Of a stretch of DNA of 64,000 nucleotides, positions 1 through 8,188 are shown in pieces. Origin of the DNA: Pararhodobacter sp. (GTDB lineage Bacteria > Pseudomonadota > Alphaproteobacteria > Rhodobacterales > Rhodobacteraceae); assembly GCA_020832545.1 (NCBI GenBank), contig JAFIEK010000005.1, positions 103,650 through 167,649 on the forward strand. The letters run 5' to 3'. Each line of letters begins with the position of its first letter. Positions within the stretch are counted from its first letter, which is position 1. Position numbers and translations under genes: made by a program. A model generated the notes under the pieces. It did no database searches, had not been told where the DNA came from, and saw nothing but the letters and a program-made list of their open reading frames with translations.

Positions 1-797
1 AAATCAGAAAATGTCACGCCGGGCCGCGCCTCCAGTTCACGCACCTCCTGCGCGGTTCTGTTCGCCAGAACGCGCCATGTCACGCCGAACCCGGTCAGCG
101 CCGTTGTGGTGTCATCAATCCCGGCCTGAACCAGCCGCGCCTTGTAGGCGTCATGCGCCCAGATTTCGTGCGCGGTCAGCAGGCGCGAGCCCAGGACCAC
201 ACCTTCTGCCCCCTGCGCCAGCGCGCTTAGGATCTGCCCGCCGGTGCCGATGGCGCCGCCAAGGGCAAGCGGCACGGTCAGGTGTGGCAGGGTCTCGGCG
301 GCGAGAACATGCGCCGGGTGAGGGTTGGTGCCCGGATGCCCGCCCGCCTCCATCCCCACCAGCGCGACAGCATCGGCACCGTCGCGCGCGGCGGCGAGGG
401 CGTGGCGGGGGCGCGTGCATTTATGGATGACACGCCCGCCGCCGCTTTTGATGGCGTCTATCAGCGGGCCGGGCTGGCTGCCTGCGGTTTCAAAGGCACG
501 CACCCCCAGCTTCTGCGCGATCTCCAGATACTCTTGCGTGGGAATCCCCGATGTGTGCCGGGGGATGGTCAGGTTCACCCCAACGCTCGCGCCGGCGGCC
601 ATATCGATCGCCTGCCCCAACCCATCGCGAAAGTCACCGGGCGTGGGATAGCTGCGCGGGGTCATGAAGGCCATCACCCCCGCGCGCGCGCAGGCCGCCA
701 CAAAACCCGCCGTCGACAACCACATCATGCCACCCACAAGAACCGGGTGCTTAATGCCAAACAGCTCGGTCAGACGGGTACGGAAAACCTGCTCCAC
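1..797 (-). CDS. Nitronate monooxygenase family protein (3' end beyond window)
   Basis: FMN-dependent TIM-barrel enzyme of the nitronate monooxygenase / 2-nitropropane dioxygenase family. It would oxidise alkyl nitronates, or act as an FMN enoyl reductase-like protein. The reading frame begins at a GTG two bases after the enoyl-CoA hydratase stop and stays open to the window edge, so the C-terminus is missing. Translation by eye gives family landmarks: an N-terminal LFGIKHPVLVGGMMWLS, a VGVNLTI strand, the phosphate-binding segment ALVGMEAGGHPGT, and ALGGAIGTGGQILSALAQGA. It is last in the acyl-CoA operon, so it may act on an unsaturated or nitro intermediate of that pathway. The frame is certain; the exact start (GTG at 797) and the substrate are inferred. 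Confidence 0.82.
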   Translation of the reverse strand, partial: MEQVFRTRLTELFGIKHPVLVGGMMWLSTAGFVAACARAGVMAFMTPRSYPTPGDFRDGLGQAIDMAAGASVGVNLTIPRHTSGIPTQEYLEIAQKLGVRAFETAGSQPGPLIDAIKSGGGRVIHKCTRPRHALAAARDGADAVALVGMEAGGHPGTNPHPAHVLAAETLPHLTVPLALGGAIGTGGQILSALAQGAEGVVLGSRLLTAHEIWAHDAYKARLVQAGIDDTTTALTGFGVTWRVLANRTAQEVRELEARPGVTFSD

Positions 798-798
798 C

Positions 799-1599
799 TT
801 ACCCCCCCCGGAACACCGGTTTTCGCTTCTCGGCGAAGGCCTGAAACCCTTCCTTGCGATCCTCCGAATTGGCGAGGATGGCAGCGGCGTAGCGCTCATA
901 GATCAGGCCTTCGTCAATACCGACCTGAAGCCCGCTGTTCATGGTCTGCTTGGCGAACGCGACAGCCAGCGGCGGCTGTCCGGCGATCTGGCGAGCCAGC
1001 TCCATGGCCGTGTCGCGCAGGGTCTGCGCGGTGGTCACACGGTTCACCAGCCGGATCGCTTTGGCCTCATCCGCCGACAGCATGGCAGAGGTGAAGACCA
1101 TCTCCTTGGCGATGCCCTCGCCCACCAGCCGGGTCAGGCGTTGGGTGCCGCCTGCGGCCGGTATAGCGCCCAGCCTAACCTCGGTCAGACCAAGGCGCGC
1201 ATGATCTGCCGCAATGCGGATATCGGCACACATGGCCAGTTCCAGCCCGCCGCCGAGGGCCACGCCGTTGATGGCGCAGATCACCGGGCGCTCAAAGGTC
1301 TCAATCCGCCGGAACAGGGTGTGGGTATATTCCTGCGCCACAAAGTAATCGAATGTAGAGGCACTGCGCGTCGCGCGCTCCTTGATGTCAGCGCCCGCGC
1401 AGAACGCCTTGTCGCCCACCGCCGTCAACACCACCGCGCGCACCCGCGGATCCGCACGGGCATGGGTGAAGAATGCCGCCTCCAGATCCTGTTTCAGGGT
1501 GCCGCCAAGCGTGTTCATGCGGTCCGGGCGGTTGATCTCGATAATCGCGACATCATCGTCAACGGAATAATTCACGGTTTCCAGCGAGGGAATGCTCAT
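799..1599 (-). CDS. Enoyl-CoA hydratase/isomerase (crotonase family)
   Basis: A 266-residue cytoplasmic crotonase that adds water to 2-enoyl-CoA. The oxyanion-hole segment AFCAGADIKE lies at residues 65-74. Both catalytic glutamates of classical hydratases are present: Glu120 in GGGLELAMCADIRIA and Glu140 in LTEVRLGAIPAAGG, with the usual 20-residue spacing, so a hydratase rather than a pure isomerase is likely. It sits 15 bp downstream of the thiolase-like gene and 1 bp upstream of the nitronate monooxygenase start, in a single minus-strand operon. Length and domain are complete. The chain length or ring structure of the acyl-CoA substrate cannot be read from the sequence. Confidence 0.93.
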   Translation of the reverse strand: MSIPSLETVNYSVDDDVAIIEINRPDRMNTLGGTLKQDLEAAFFTHARADPRVRAVVLTAVGDKAFCAGADIKERATRSASTFDYFVAQEYTHTLFRRIETFERPVICAINGVALGGGLELAMCADIRIAADHARLGLTEVRLGAIPAAGGTQRLTRLVGEGIAKEMVFTSAMLSADEAKAIRLVNRVTTAQTLRDTAMELARQIAGQPPLAVAFAKQTMNSGLQVGIDEGLIYERYAAAILANSEDRKEGFQAFAEKRKPVFRGG

Positions 1600-1614
1600 C
1601 TCAAGGCTCCTGTC

Positions 1615-2763
1615 TCAGTCTTTTCGCAGCACATGCGCAATCGCAACCGAGCCAAGCCCGATCATATGCGCCATGCCGATGCGCGCGTTGGCCTGCTGCC
1701 TGTCGCCATTCTCACCACGAAGCTGGCGAACGATTTCATGGATCTGGCCAACACCTGTCGGCCCCAGCGGATGCCCCTGCGCGATCAGGCCGCCAGAGGA
1801 ATTGACGGCACATTCGCCGCCAATGGCAGAGCGGCCTTCACGTAGGTAGTGATGCCCATGCCCCTCAGGGCACAGGCCAAAGGCTTCTGTGTAGAGGATT
1901 TCCTCGATGGAAAAGGCGTCATGCAGTTCCACCACATCCAGATCCTGCGCGGTGATCCCGGCTTCGCGGTAAGTGCGCAGCGCAACATCGCGCGCCGCGA
2001 TCACGCTACCGGGCTCGCGCCCCTGCGGCAGCGTTTCTGATCCGGCGGTTGATGACAGCACCCTGACCGCGCGCGCCGCATTCAGCCCAAAGCTGCGCAT
2101 CGCGTCATCAGACACCACAATCGCGGCGGCGGCCCCTTCGCCGCGCGGCGTGCATTGCAACGAGGTCAGATCACCGGCCACGCGGGTGGAGTTCAGTACC
2201 TGTTCCAGTGTCCGGGGCTTCTGGAACTGGGCAAAAGGGTTCGTCGATGCGTTGTTGTGGTTCTTCCACCCCACACGCGCCAGATCTTCAGCCGAGAGAC
2301 CCTTTTCGCGCGCAAGCGTCCGGCACAAAAGCGCGTATTTTACCAGCGGAACCGATGCCGTGTCAGACAGGCGGTTGATGCCCTCCTTAGTGACAGCGCG
2401 CTTCTGGTCACCATACTTGTCAACGCCGATTGCCAGCGCAACGTCACGCACACCTGACGCCACCTCAAGGCAGGCATTGGCAAAGGCGAAAGAGCCAGAG
2501 GCCGAGGCATTCTCGATCTGCTGGACCGCAAGGCCGGTAGAGCCGATATGGCGAAACATCACCCGGCCAGCCGCCATGCCACAGCCAGTAGTGCCGACAT
2601 GCGCGGATTCAATGGCCTGAAACTCCAGCCCGGCATCCGTCAGCGCTGCGCGCAACGCGGTCAGACCCATGTGGATATAGGGCGTTTCCGAGGGGAACTG
2701 ATAGCGGTGCATTCCCACACCGATCACATGGACGGGGCGCAGCTCACGCAGGGTGACGGGCAT
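1615..2763 (-). CDS. Thiolase-like lipid-transfer (Ltp/SCP-x type) protein
   Basis: A 382-residue thiolase-fold protein. The C-terminal catalytic segments are conserved (ELHDAFS near 270 and GGLIAQGHPLGPTG near 330). At the nucleophile loop, where thiolases have N-x-C-A-S-G, it reads ENASASGS (residues 84-91), so Ser87 replaces the acyl-accepting Cys. This is typical of the Ltp/SCP-x subgroup that pairs with DUF35 proteins and includes retro-aldolases of side-chain degradation and BbsB-like thiolases. The start ATG overlaps the stop of the upstream DUF35 gene (ATGA), indicating translational coupling; an upstream extension to 2793 is unlikely. Claisen thiolysis versus retro-aldol cleavage is undecided, but the missing Cys favours the latter. 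Confidence 0.85.
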   Translation of the reverse strand: MPVTLRELRPVHVIGVGMHRYQFPSETPYIHMGLTALRAALTDAGLEFQAIESAHVGTTGCGMAAGRVMFRHIGSTGLAVQQIENASASGSFAFANACLEVASGVRDVALAIGVDKYGDQKRAVTKEGINRLSDTASVPLVKYALLCRTLAREKGLSAEDLARVGWKNHNNASTNPFAQFQKPRTLEQVLNSTRVAGDLTSLQCTPRGEGAAAAIVVSDDAMRSFGLNAARAVRVLSSTAGSETLPQGREPGSVIAARDVALRTYREAGITAQDLDVVELHDAFSIEEILYTEAFGLCPEGHGHHYLREGRSAIGGECAVNSSGGLIAQGHPLGPTGVGQIHEIVRQLRGENGDRQQANARIGMAHMIGLGSVAIAHVLRKD

Positions 2764-3167
2764 CAGAGCGCTCCTTTCGGGATGAACCTGCATGCGAGAA
2801 CGCTCTCTTCGTCACGCTCAATGGGGATGGGGACGGCCTGCACAATCATGTCGAGGGTCAGCGCCTCTTCAGGAACAGCCAGTTCGATTTCCTCGATGAT
2901 GCCGGGCGCAAGCTCGGCCTCGCCGACGACAATCGGCGGGGTGATGCCGGGGGCCACCTTGCCGTGGATGGTGATGAACTCCAGCAGCCGGGCCTCGCCG
3001 CTCAGGGCTTCCTCACTACAACATTCAGGCCCCGCTCCGCAGAGCGGGCAACCGTAGTTGGCGGCGGGAAAGCTCAGCCCGCCGCAGCGCGAACAGCGCG
3101 CGGCGCGCAACAGCATGGTCCGGCCATCATCGGACAGTTTGTAGAGATCAGGTTTACAGAGTTTCAA
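2763..3167 (-). CDS. DUF35 / OB-fold Zn-ribbon acyl-CoA-associated protein
   Basis: A 134-residue protein with an N-terminal rubredoxin-like zinc ribbon (CSRCGG at about 25-30, CPLCG about 12 residues later) and a C-terminal OB-fold. This is the DUF35 architecture of ChsH2 and BbsA, which form obligate complexes with thiolase-like Ltp proteins and help bind the CoA ester. It overlaps the thiolase-like gene by four bases (ATGA), supporting a 1:1 complex. The start is a TTG preceded by a good ribosome-binding site (AAGGGAG, 7 bases upstream). It is the first gene of the minus-strand operon and is transcribed divergently from the SDR gene. Confidence 0.86.
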   Translation of the reverse strand: MKLCKPDLYKLSDDGRTMLLRAARCSRCGGLSFPAANYGCPLCGAGPECCSEEALSGEARLLEFITIHGKVAPGITPPIVVGEAELAPGIIEEIELAVPEEALTLDMIVQAVPIPIERDEESVLACRFIPKGAL

Positions 3168-3274
3168 CGGCCACTCCCTTCGCGGACCTCGGGCCCGGCT
3201 TGCTCAGAACCTTTGGCAAGCGAACAAAAATCTGTATCGCCTACCATTTGGATGATGTATTAAATCATGAGTAA

Positions 3275-3284
3275 GTTAATTAAC
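3275..3284. promoter_or_regulatory. Palindrome in the DUF35/SDR divergent promoter region
   Basis: The 131-bp gap between the divergent DUF35 and SDR genes is much more AT-rich than its surroundings. It contains the perfect 10-bp palindrome GTTAATTAAC just upstream of the SDR ribosome-binding site, and an ATGAT/ATCAT inverted repeat about 10 bases before it. Position and symmetry suggest an operator, but no regulator gene lies nearby. Confidence 0.35.
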
Positions 3285-3298
3285 CGAGAGGAGGAATC

Positions 3299-3991
3299 AT
3301 GGATCTCGGAATTTCCGGTAAGGTGGTGTTGATCACCGGCGGCGGGGGCGCGCTTGGCACGGCGATGGCCTCGATTTTTGCAGCTGAAGGCGCAAAGATC
3401 GCCGTGGTGGATGTCAATGCCGAGAACGCGGCCACCGTGGCAGCGACGCTGACCGACGGCGGCGCGGCGGCCTGCGCGATTGGCGCGGACATCACCGACA
3501 AGGCCCAGATAGATCAGGCCTTTTCTCAGGCAGAGCAAAGACTTGGCCCCATTGACATTCTGGTCAACAACGCGGGCTTCTCGCGCGATAGCTACCTGAC
3601 CAAAATGGATGAGGCAGATTGGGATCTGGTGCACTACACCGTTCTGAAGGGCACCTTTCACTGCTGCCGGGCAGCGCTTCCGGGCATGATGGAGCGCCGG
3701 TTCGGACGCATCGTCAACATCAGTTCGATGTCGTATCTGGGCAATGCAGGACAGACGAATTACTCCTCGGCCAAAGCGGGCCTGATCGGCATGACGAATG
3801 CGCTGGCGCGCGAGGCCGGGCGGTTCAACATCACGGTGAACGCTATCGCGCCGGGGCTGATCGTGACGCCAAGATTGCGCGCGCGTAAGGATTTCGATGT
3901 GCTGGAACAACGCTCCAATGCGACAACCCCGATGCCCAGGCTTGGACTGCCGGAAGACTGTCCGTCGTCGATCAATCAACCTCTCCAGTAG
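3299..3991 (+). CDS. SDR-family oxidoreductase, C-terminus truncated
   Basis: A short-chain dehydrogenase/reductase of the FabG/3-hydroxyacyl-CoA type. The Rossmann motif TGGGGALG is near residue 13, NNAG near 90, and the catalytic Ser plus YxxxK are present (SSMSYLGNAGQTNYSSAKAG, about 140-160), followed by NAIAPGLIVTP. Homology stops at LGLPEDC (about residue 222), where SDRs normally continue with the FLAS.....TGQ C-terminal strand. Here the frame runs into about nine foreign residues and a stop. The next sequence reads as a 3-hydroxyisobutyrate dehydrogenase in another frame, so a deletion removed the 3' end. The start has a strong GAGGAGG site. The active-site core is intact, but stability and activity are doubtful. 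Confidence 0.8.
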   Translation: MDLGISGKVVLITGGGGALGTAMASIFAAEGAKIAVVDVNAENAATVAATLTDGGAAACAIGADITDKAQIDQAFSQAEQRLGPIDILVNNAGFSRDSYLTKMDEADWDLVHYTVLKGTFHCCRAALPGMMERRFGRIVNISSMSYLGNAGQTNYSSAKAGLIGMTNALAREAGRFNITVNAIAPGLIVTPRLRARKDFDVLEQRSNATTPMPRLGLPEDCPSSINQPLQ

Positions 3992-4566
3992 ATCTGACTC
4001 GCGCTCTGGCCGCCGAGGCGCAGGCGAATGGCATGCAGTTTGCCGATGCGCCGGTCGCCCGGACCCGGCAAGCGGCCATCGATGGCACGCTGGCCATCAT
4101 GGCCGGGGCAAGCGCGCCGGTGTTCAATACCATCCGGCCGCTTCTTGACCATGTTGCAACCGATGTAACGCACTGCGGTGATGTCGGATGCGGTCAGGTG
4201 GTGAAGATCCTGAACAACATGGTGTTGTTCCAGACCGTTGTCGCCTTGTCGGAAGCGCTGGCGCTTGGCACGGCCGCGGGTGTTGATGGCGAGCTTTTGT
4301 TTCAGACGCTCTCAACGGGGTCTGCCGACAGCTTCGCGTTGCGCAATCATGGGATGAAGGCAATGCTGCCCGGCACCTTCCCCAAAGGCGCTTTTCCGAC
4401 AGACTATGCTCTGAAGGATGTCGAATATGCGCTCAGGCTTGCCAGCTATACGGGCCATCATGTCCCCGGTGCTGAACTTGCAAAGGCCCGGATGGAGAAA
4501 GCACGGGATGCCGGTTTCTCTGCCGAGTATTTTCCGGTTCTTTCCCGCGTTATCGACACGCGCTGA
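3961..4566 (+). pseudogene. 3-hydroxyisobutyrate dehydrogenase-type gene lacking its NAD domain
   Basis: From 3961 the frame reads SVVDQSTSPVDLTRALAAEA, then DAPVAR and GTLAIMAGA, followed by the all-alpha C-terminal domain with the catalytic Lys segment GCGQVVKILNN and FPTDYALKDVEYA. These are hallmarks of 3-hydroxyisobutyrate / 6-phosphogluconate-type dehydrogenases. The N-terminal NAD-binding Rossmann domain (about the first 95 residues) is absent and is replaced by the 5' part of the SDR gene in a different frame. An internal ATG at 4033 could start a 177-residue fragment, but it would not bind cofactor. This is best read as a remnant of a deletion between two dehydrogenase genes. Confidence 0.82.
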
Positions 4567-4589
4567 CGGCACGTGAATTCCGGCAGGGT

Positions 4590-5645
4590 TTATTTTCGCT
4601 GCCGCACCAGCCAGGCAACCCAGCGGGTGAACAAGGGCGCGGTGGGCAGGATGATGAAGATCCGGACCAGATGAAATGCTGTGACCAGCGCGATATCAGC
4701 CTGAAGTATCTTGGCGGTCAGCGCCATTTCGGTCACGCTGCCCGGCGCAAAGGCCAGGACCATCGTGGCCCATGAATGCCCGGTCGCCGCCGTCATGGCC
4801 AGTGCCATGGCAATGCACAAGGCGATCATCAACAGCGTGGAGATCAGCGCCGCCGATACAAACCCCCCGGCGCGGCGAAACAGCGAGCGGTCCATCGCCG
4901 CGCCCAGCCAGACCCCCAGCAGCACCTGCGCGCCCGCCAGCATCCAGTACGGAACCGCCGTCACCGGCAGCCCCGCCGCCGAGGCGATGGCCGAGGCCGC
5001 CAGCGGACCCAGAAAGAACGGGTTGGACAGCCGCACCGCCTTTGTCAGATACGCCCCCGCCACCGCAAGCACCAGCAGCAGCGCCGCGCCCGGAAAGGTC
5101 CAGTGCACCGCGCGCAGCACACTGTCGGCCGCGCCCATTCCGCCGTTGAAAAACAGAACCGCTGGCGGGATCAGCACCACCAGCGTCATGATCCGCAGCG
5201 TCTGCGAGAAGATCACCGGCCCCGGCGCCACCCCGTATTGCCGCGCCAGATTGGCAGATTCCACCGGGCCCATGGGGATTGAGGCCAGGCTGGCTGTCAC
5301 CGCATCAACCTGCGCCAGACGGGTCAGCACCCACGCCACGGCAAAGCCTGCAATAAGCGTCGCAATCGCGGCCAGCACCATCGGCACGAACATCTGTGCA
5401 ACGCTTTCCAGCGCCGCCGCCGTGAAGGCCAGCCCCACCGAACCCGCAATCACGATCTGCCCCACCGGGCGCGTCACCTGCGGCACCCGCACCGCCACAC
5501 CGGAAAGGCTCAGCCCCGTGGCAAAGACCAGCGCGCCGATCATCCACGGCAGCGGCAGATTGATCAGGCTGCCGATCCAGCCGCAGCCCACCGCCCCGGC
5601 ATAAATCAGTGCCGGTCTTGTCAGCCGGTCCACCGGCAATCGCAT
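4590..5645 (-). CDS. AbrB-family integral membrane protein (putative transporter)
   Basis: A 351-residue hydrophobic protein with about ten predicted membrane segments in two homologous halves, as in the Gram-negative AbrB duplication family (often annotated 'ammonia monooxygenase', a misnomer). Family landmarks are LPLPWMIGAL near residue 28, SIPMGPVE near 120, and FAPGSVTEMALTA near 297 in the second half. The family is thought to be a transporter or regulator-linked membrane protein; the substrate is unknown. It stands alone, 133 bp from the ABC exporter and facing the dehydrogenase remnant. Confidence 0.78.
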   Translation of the reverse strand: MRLPVDRLTRPALIYAGAVGCGWIGSLINLPLPWMIGALVFATGLSLSGVAVRVPQVTRPVGQIVIAGSVGLAFTAAALESVAQMFVPMVLAAIATLIAGFAVAWVLTRLAQVDAVTASLASIPMGPVESANLARQYGVAPGPVIFSQTLRIMTLVVLIPPAVLFFNGGMGAADSVLRAVHWTFPGAALLLVLAVAGAYLTKAVRLSNPFFLGPLAASAIASAAGLPVTAVPYWMLAGAQVLLGVWLGAAMDRSLFRRAGGFVSAALISTLLMIALCIAMALAMTAATGHSWATMVLAFAPGSVTEMALTAKILQADIALVTAFHLVRIFIILPTAPLFTRWVAWLVRQRK

Positions 5646-5778
5646 CCTGCGCCCCCTTAGCTACCGGGCCATCATAGCTTCTTGGCGGGCGCGCACCAGA
5701 AAAAGTTACACCTGTGAAGAAAATTTGCCCGGCATGCTGTCCGCCATGCCGGGCAAAACGCGACCGGAATCCGGTCAA

Positions 5779-7668
5779 TCAGGCAATCGCCGCCGTTTCC
5801 GGCCCGGTGCTGAGAAAGCCGCCGGACTGACGATGCCACAGATCTGCATAGAGGCCGCCTTGCTGCAAAAGCGCGTCATGGGTACCCTCTTCGACAATCC
5901 GCCCCTCGTCCATCACCACCAGCCGGTCAAGCGCGGCAATGGTGGACAGCCGGTGCGCGATGGCGAAGACGGTCTTGCCCGCCATCAGCCCGCTGAGCTG
6001 CTCCTGAATTGCGGCCTCGACCTCGGAATCCAGCGCCGATGTGGCCTCATCCAGCACCAGAATCGGGGCATTCTTCAGAAGCGCGCGGGCAATCGCAATC
6101 CGCTGTCGCTGGCCGCCGGACAGTTTGACGCCGCGCTCACCGGCATGGGCGTTCAGGCCAGTGCGGCCCTGTGCGTCGGTGATATCGCGCACGAAATCCC
6201 ACGCCTGCGCGCGCTCCAGTGCGGCGATCACCTCGGCATCGCTGGCCTCGGGCCGCCCATAGGCAACGTTATCGCGGATTGAGCGGTGCAACAGCGCGGT
6301 GTCCTGCGTGACCACGGCAATGGCGCGGCGCAGGCTTTCCTGGGTCACGCCCGCGATATCCTGCCCGTCGATGGAGATCTTGCCAGCTTCGATATCATGG
6401 AACCGCAAAAGCAGGTTGACGAGGGTCGATTTGCCCGCACCTGATCGCCCGATGATACCGATCCGCTCGCCGGGCCGGACATGCAACGACAGATCGCCGA
6501 TCACGCCCCCGGTGCGGCCATAGTGAAAGGCGACACGGTCAAAGGCGACCGCTCCGCGCGACACCTCCAGCGGCTGGGCGTCCGGCGTGTCATTCACCGT
6601 CTGCGGCAGCGCGATGGTGTTCATGCCATCCTGCACGGTGCCGATGTTTTCAAACAGCCCCGCAATCTCCCACAGCACCCATTCCGACATCGCCCTGATC
6701 CGCGTGACCAGCGCGATCGCCACGGCGATGGCACCCAGCGAGATCGTTCCGACATACCAACCATAGATCGCCAGCCCGGCTGTTCCGGCCAGAAGCAGCG
6801 CGTTCATGGTCTGCAACGCGACCGTCAGTTTGGTGACAAGACGCATCTGCCGGTGCACGGTGACCATGAAGCCGTCCATGGCATCGCGGGCATAATCCTG
6901 TTCGCGCCGGGTATGGGCAAAGAGCTTGATGGTCTGGATGTTGGTATAGCTGTCAACGATCCGCCCGGTCATCTGCGCGCGCGCGTCGGCCTGCTGCATC
7001 GAGATCAGGCGCAGTTGTGGCACGAAATGCCGGGCAATGGCGATATAGCCCACCAGCCAGAGGACAAGCGGCAGCGTCAGGCGCGGGTCAGCCGCGCCCA
7101 CCAGCACCACCGCGCCAATGAAATAGACGACCATGAAGACCATCACATCGGTCAGCTTCATCACCGTCTCACGGATGGCGAGCGCGGTCTGCATGACCTT
7201 CTGGCTGACCCGCCCGGCGAACTCATCCTGAAAAAAGCTCATGCTCTGCCCAAGGATGTAGCGATGCGCCAGCCAGCGCGCGATCATCGGGTAATTGCCG
7301 AAGATCGTCTGATGCGTGACCAGCGACTGAACAAACACAAGCAGCGGATAGCCGATGATGAACAGCGCGCCGATCCCCACCAGTTGCCACAGGTTATCAT
7401 CCAGAAAACCCGCGCGCTCAGCCCCCGAAAGCCAGTCAACCAACTGGCCCATCATGGCGATGATTGCGATTTCGACCACCGAGATCGCCGCCGTCAAAAC
7501 CGACATCAGCGCCAGCCAAGGCAACATGGGCCGTGAGTAATGCAAAAGGAAAGGCAGCAACCGCGCGGGCGGGCGCTGCGGCTCTTCCTTCGGAAAGGGG
7601 TCTATCCGGCGCTCAAAATAGGCGAAAAGCCCCTTTTTCCGGTCTTCATGGTCCGCGTGCAAAGCCAT
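5779..7668 (-). CDS. ABC exporter, fused permease and ATPase (MsbA/multidrug type)
   Basis: A 629-residue half-transporter with an N-terminal six-helix type IV exporter domain (about residues 50-340) and a C-terminal ATPase. The ATPase shows Walker A GRSGAGKST, signature LSGGQRQR, Walker B ILVLDEATSALD and switch His in AIAHRLST. It would work as a homodimer exporting lipids or drugs. Its start lies 42 bp from a perfectly placed SoxR box. On this strand that box sits between TTGACC and TAGCAG with a 19-bp spacer, the geometry SoxR needs for activation. Induction by redox-active compounds is therefore likely. The start has an AGGAGG site 5 bases upstream. Confidence 0.92.
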   Translation of the reverse strand: MALHADHEDRKKGLFAYFERRIDPFPKEEPQRPPARLLPFLLHYSRPMLPWLALMSVLTAAISVVEIAIIAMMGQLVDWLSGAERAGFLDDNLWQLVGIGALFIIGYPLLVFVQSLVTHQTIFGNYPMIARWLAHRYILGQSMSFFQDEFAGRVSQKVMQTALAIRETVMKLTDVMVFMVVYFIGAVVLVGAADPRLTLPLVLWLVGYIAIARHFVPQLRLISMQQADARAQMTGRIVDSYTNIQTIKLFAHTRREQDYARDAMDGFMVTVHRQMRLVTKLTVALQTMNALLLAGTAGLAIYGWYVGTISLGAIAVAIALVTRIRAMSEWVLWEIAGLFENIGTVQDGMNTIALPQTVNDTPDAQPLEVSRGAVAFDRVAFHYGRTGGVIGDLSLHVRPGERIGIIGRSGAGKSTLVNLLLRFHDIEAGKISIDGQDIAGVTQESLRRAIAVVTQDTALLHRSIRDNVAYGRPEASDAEVIAALERAQAWDFVRDITDAQGRTGLNAHAGERGVKLSGGQRQRIAIARALLKNAPILVLDEATSALDSEVEAAIQEQLSGLMAGKTVFAIAHRLSTIAALDRLVVMDEGRIVEEGTHDALLQQGGLYADLWHRQSGGFLSTGPETAAIA

Positions 7669-7700
7669 CCGTTCCTCCTGTTGTCACATCCGGCTTTGCA

Positions 7701-7731
7701 CTGCTACAACCTCAAGCATGGTTGAGGTCAA
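7701..7731 (-). promoter_or_regulatory. SoxR box within a MerR-type 19-bp-spaced promoter
   Basis: The inverted repeat CCTCAAGCATGGTTGAGG (7710-7727) closely matches the E. coli soxS operator CCTCAAGTTAACTTGAGG. Read on the minus strand it lies between a -35 hexamer TTGACC (7731-7726) and a -10-like TAGCAG (7706-7701) separated by 19 bp, the over-long spacer that MerR-family activators untwist. Transcription would run into the ABC exporter. Because the box covers a possible upstream soxR start at 7718, it also fixes the real soxR start at 7742. Confidence 0.85.
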
Positions 7732-7741
7732 GGGGAAAAGC

Positions 7742-8176
7742 ATGCAATCGGAACTCAGTGTCGGACAGGTCGCCGAGCGGAGCGGTGTCTCCGTCTCAAC
7801 CCTGCATTTCTATGAGGCAAAGGGCCTGATCCGCAGTTGGCGCAGCGACGGCAACCAGCGCCGCTACGGACGCGATGTATTGCGGCGGGTGGCGATCATC
7901 AAGGTCGCCCAAAGAACCGGACTGTCGCTGAGCGCGATTCGCGACGCACTTGCCACCCTGCCGCCCGACCGGGTGGCAAGCACCGATGACTGGCGGCGGC
8001 TGTCGGAAAGCTGGCGCGATGAGCTGGACGCGCGGATCGCCCGGCTGACACGGCTGCGCGATGGTCTTGACGGCTGCATCGGCTGCGGCTGCCTGTCGCT
8101 GAAACTCTGCCCCCTGCGCAACGCCGATGACCACCTTGCCCAACAGGGCCCCGGCGCCGCCATGCTGGAGCGCTGA
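7742..8176 (+). CDS. soxR: Redox-sensitive transcriptional activator SoxR (MerR family)
   Basis: A 144-residue MerR-family regulator with an N-terminal winged helix (VGQVAERSGVSVSTLHFYE), a dimerisation helix, and the SoxR [2Fe-2S] cysteine cluster CIGCGCLSLKLC (C-x2-C-x-C-x5-C) near residues 109-120. Oxidation of the cluster by redox-cycling compounds activates target promoters. The start chosen is ATG 7742, preceded by AAGGGG; the in-frame ATG at 7718 lies inside the operator. No soxS is nearby. The divergent ABC exporter is the obvious target, as in non-enteric bacteria where SoxR directly controls efflux genes. It ends 12 bp from the convergent rfbA. Confidence 0.95.
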   Translation: MQSELSVGQVAERSGVSVSTLHFYEAKGLIRSWRSDGNQRRYGRDVLRRVAIIKVAQRTGLSLSAIRDALATLPPDRVASTDDWRRLSESWRDELDARIARLTRLRDGLDGCIGCGCLSLKLCPLRNADDHLAQQGPGAAMLER

Positions 8177-8188
8177 ACGGCGCGCGGG

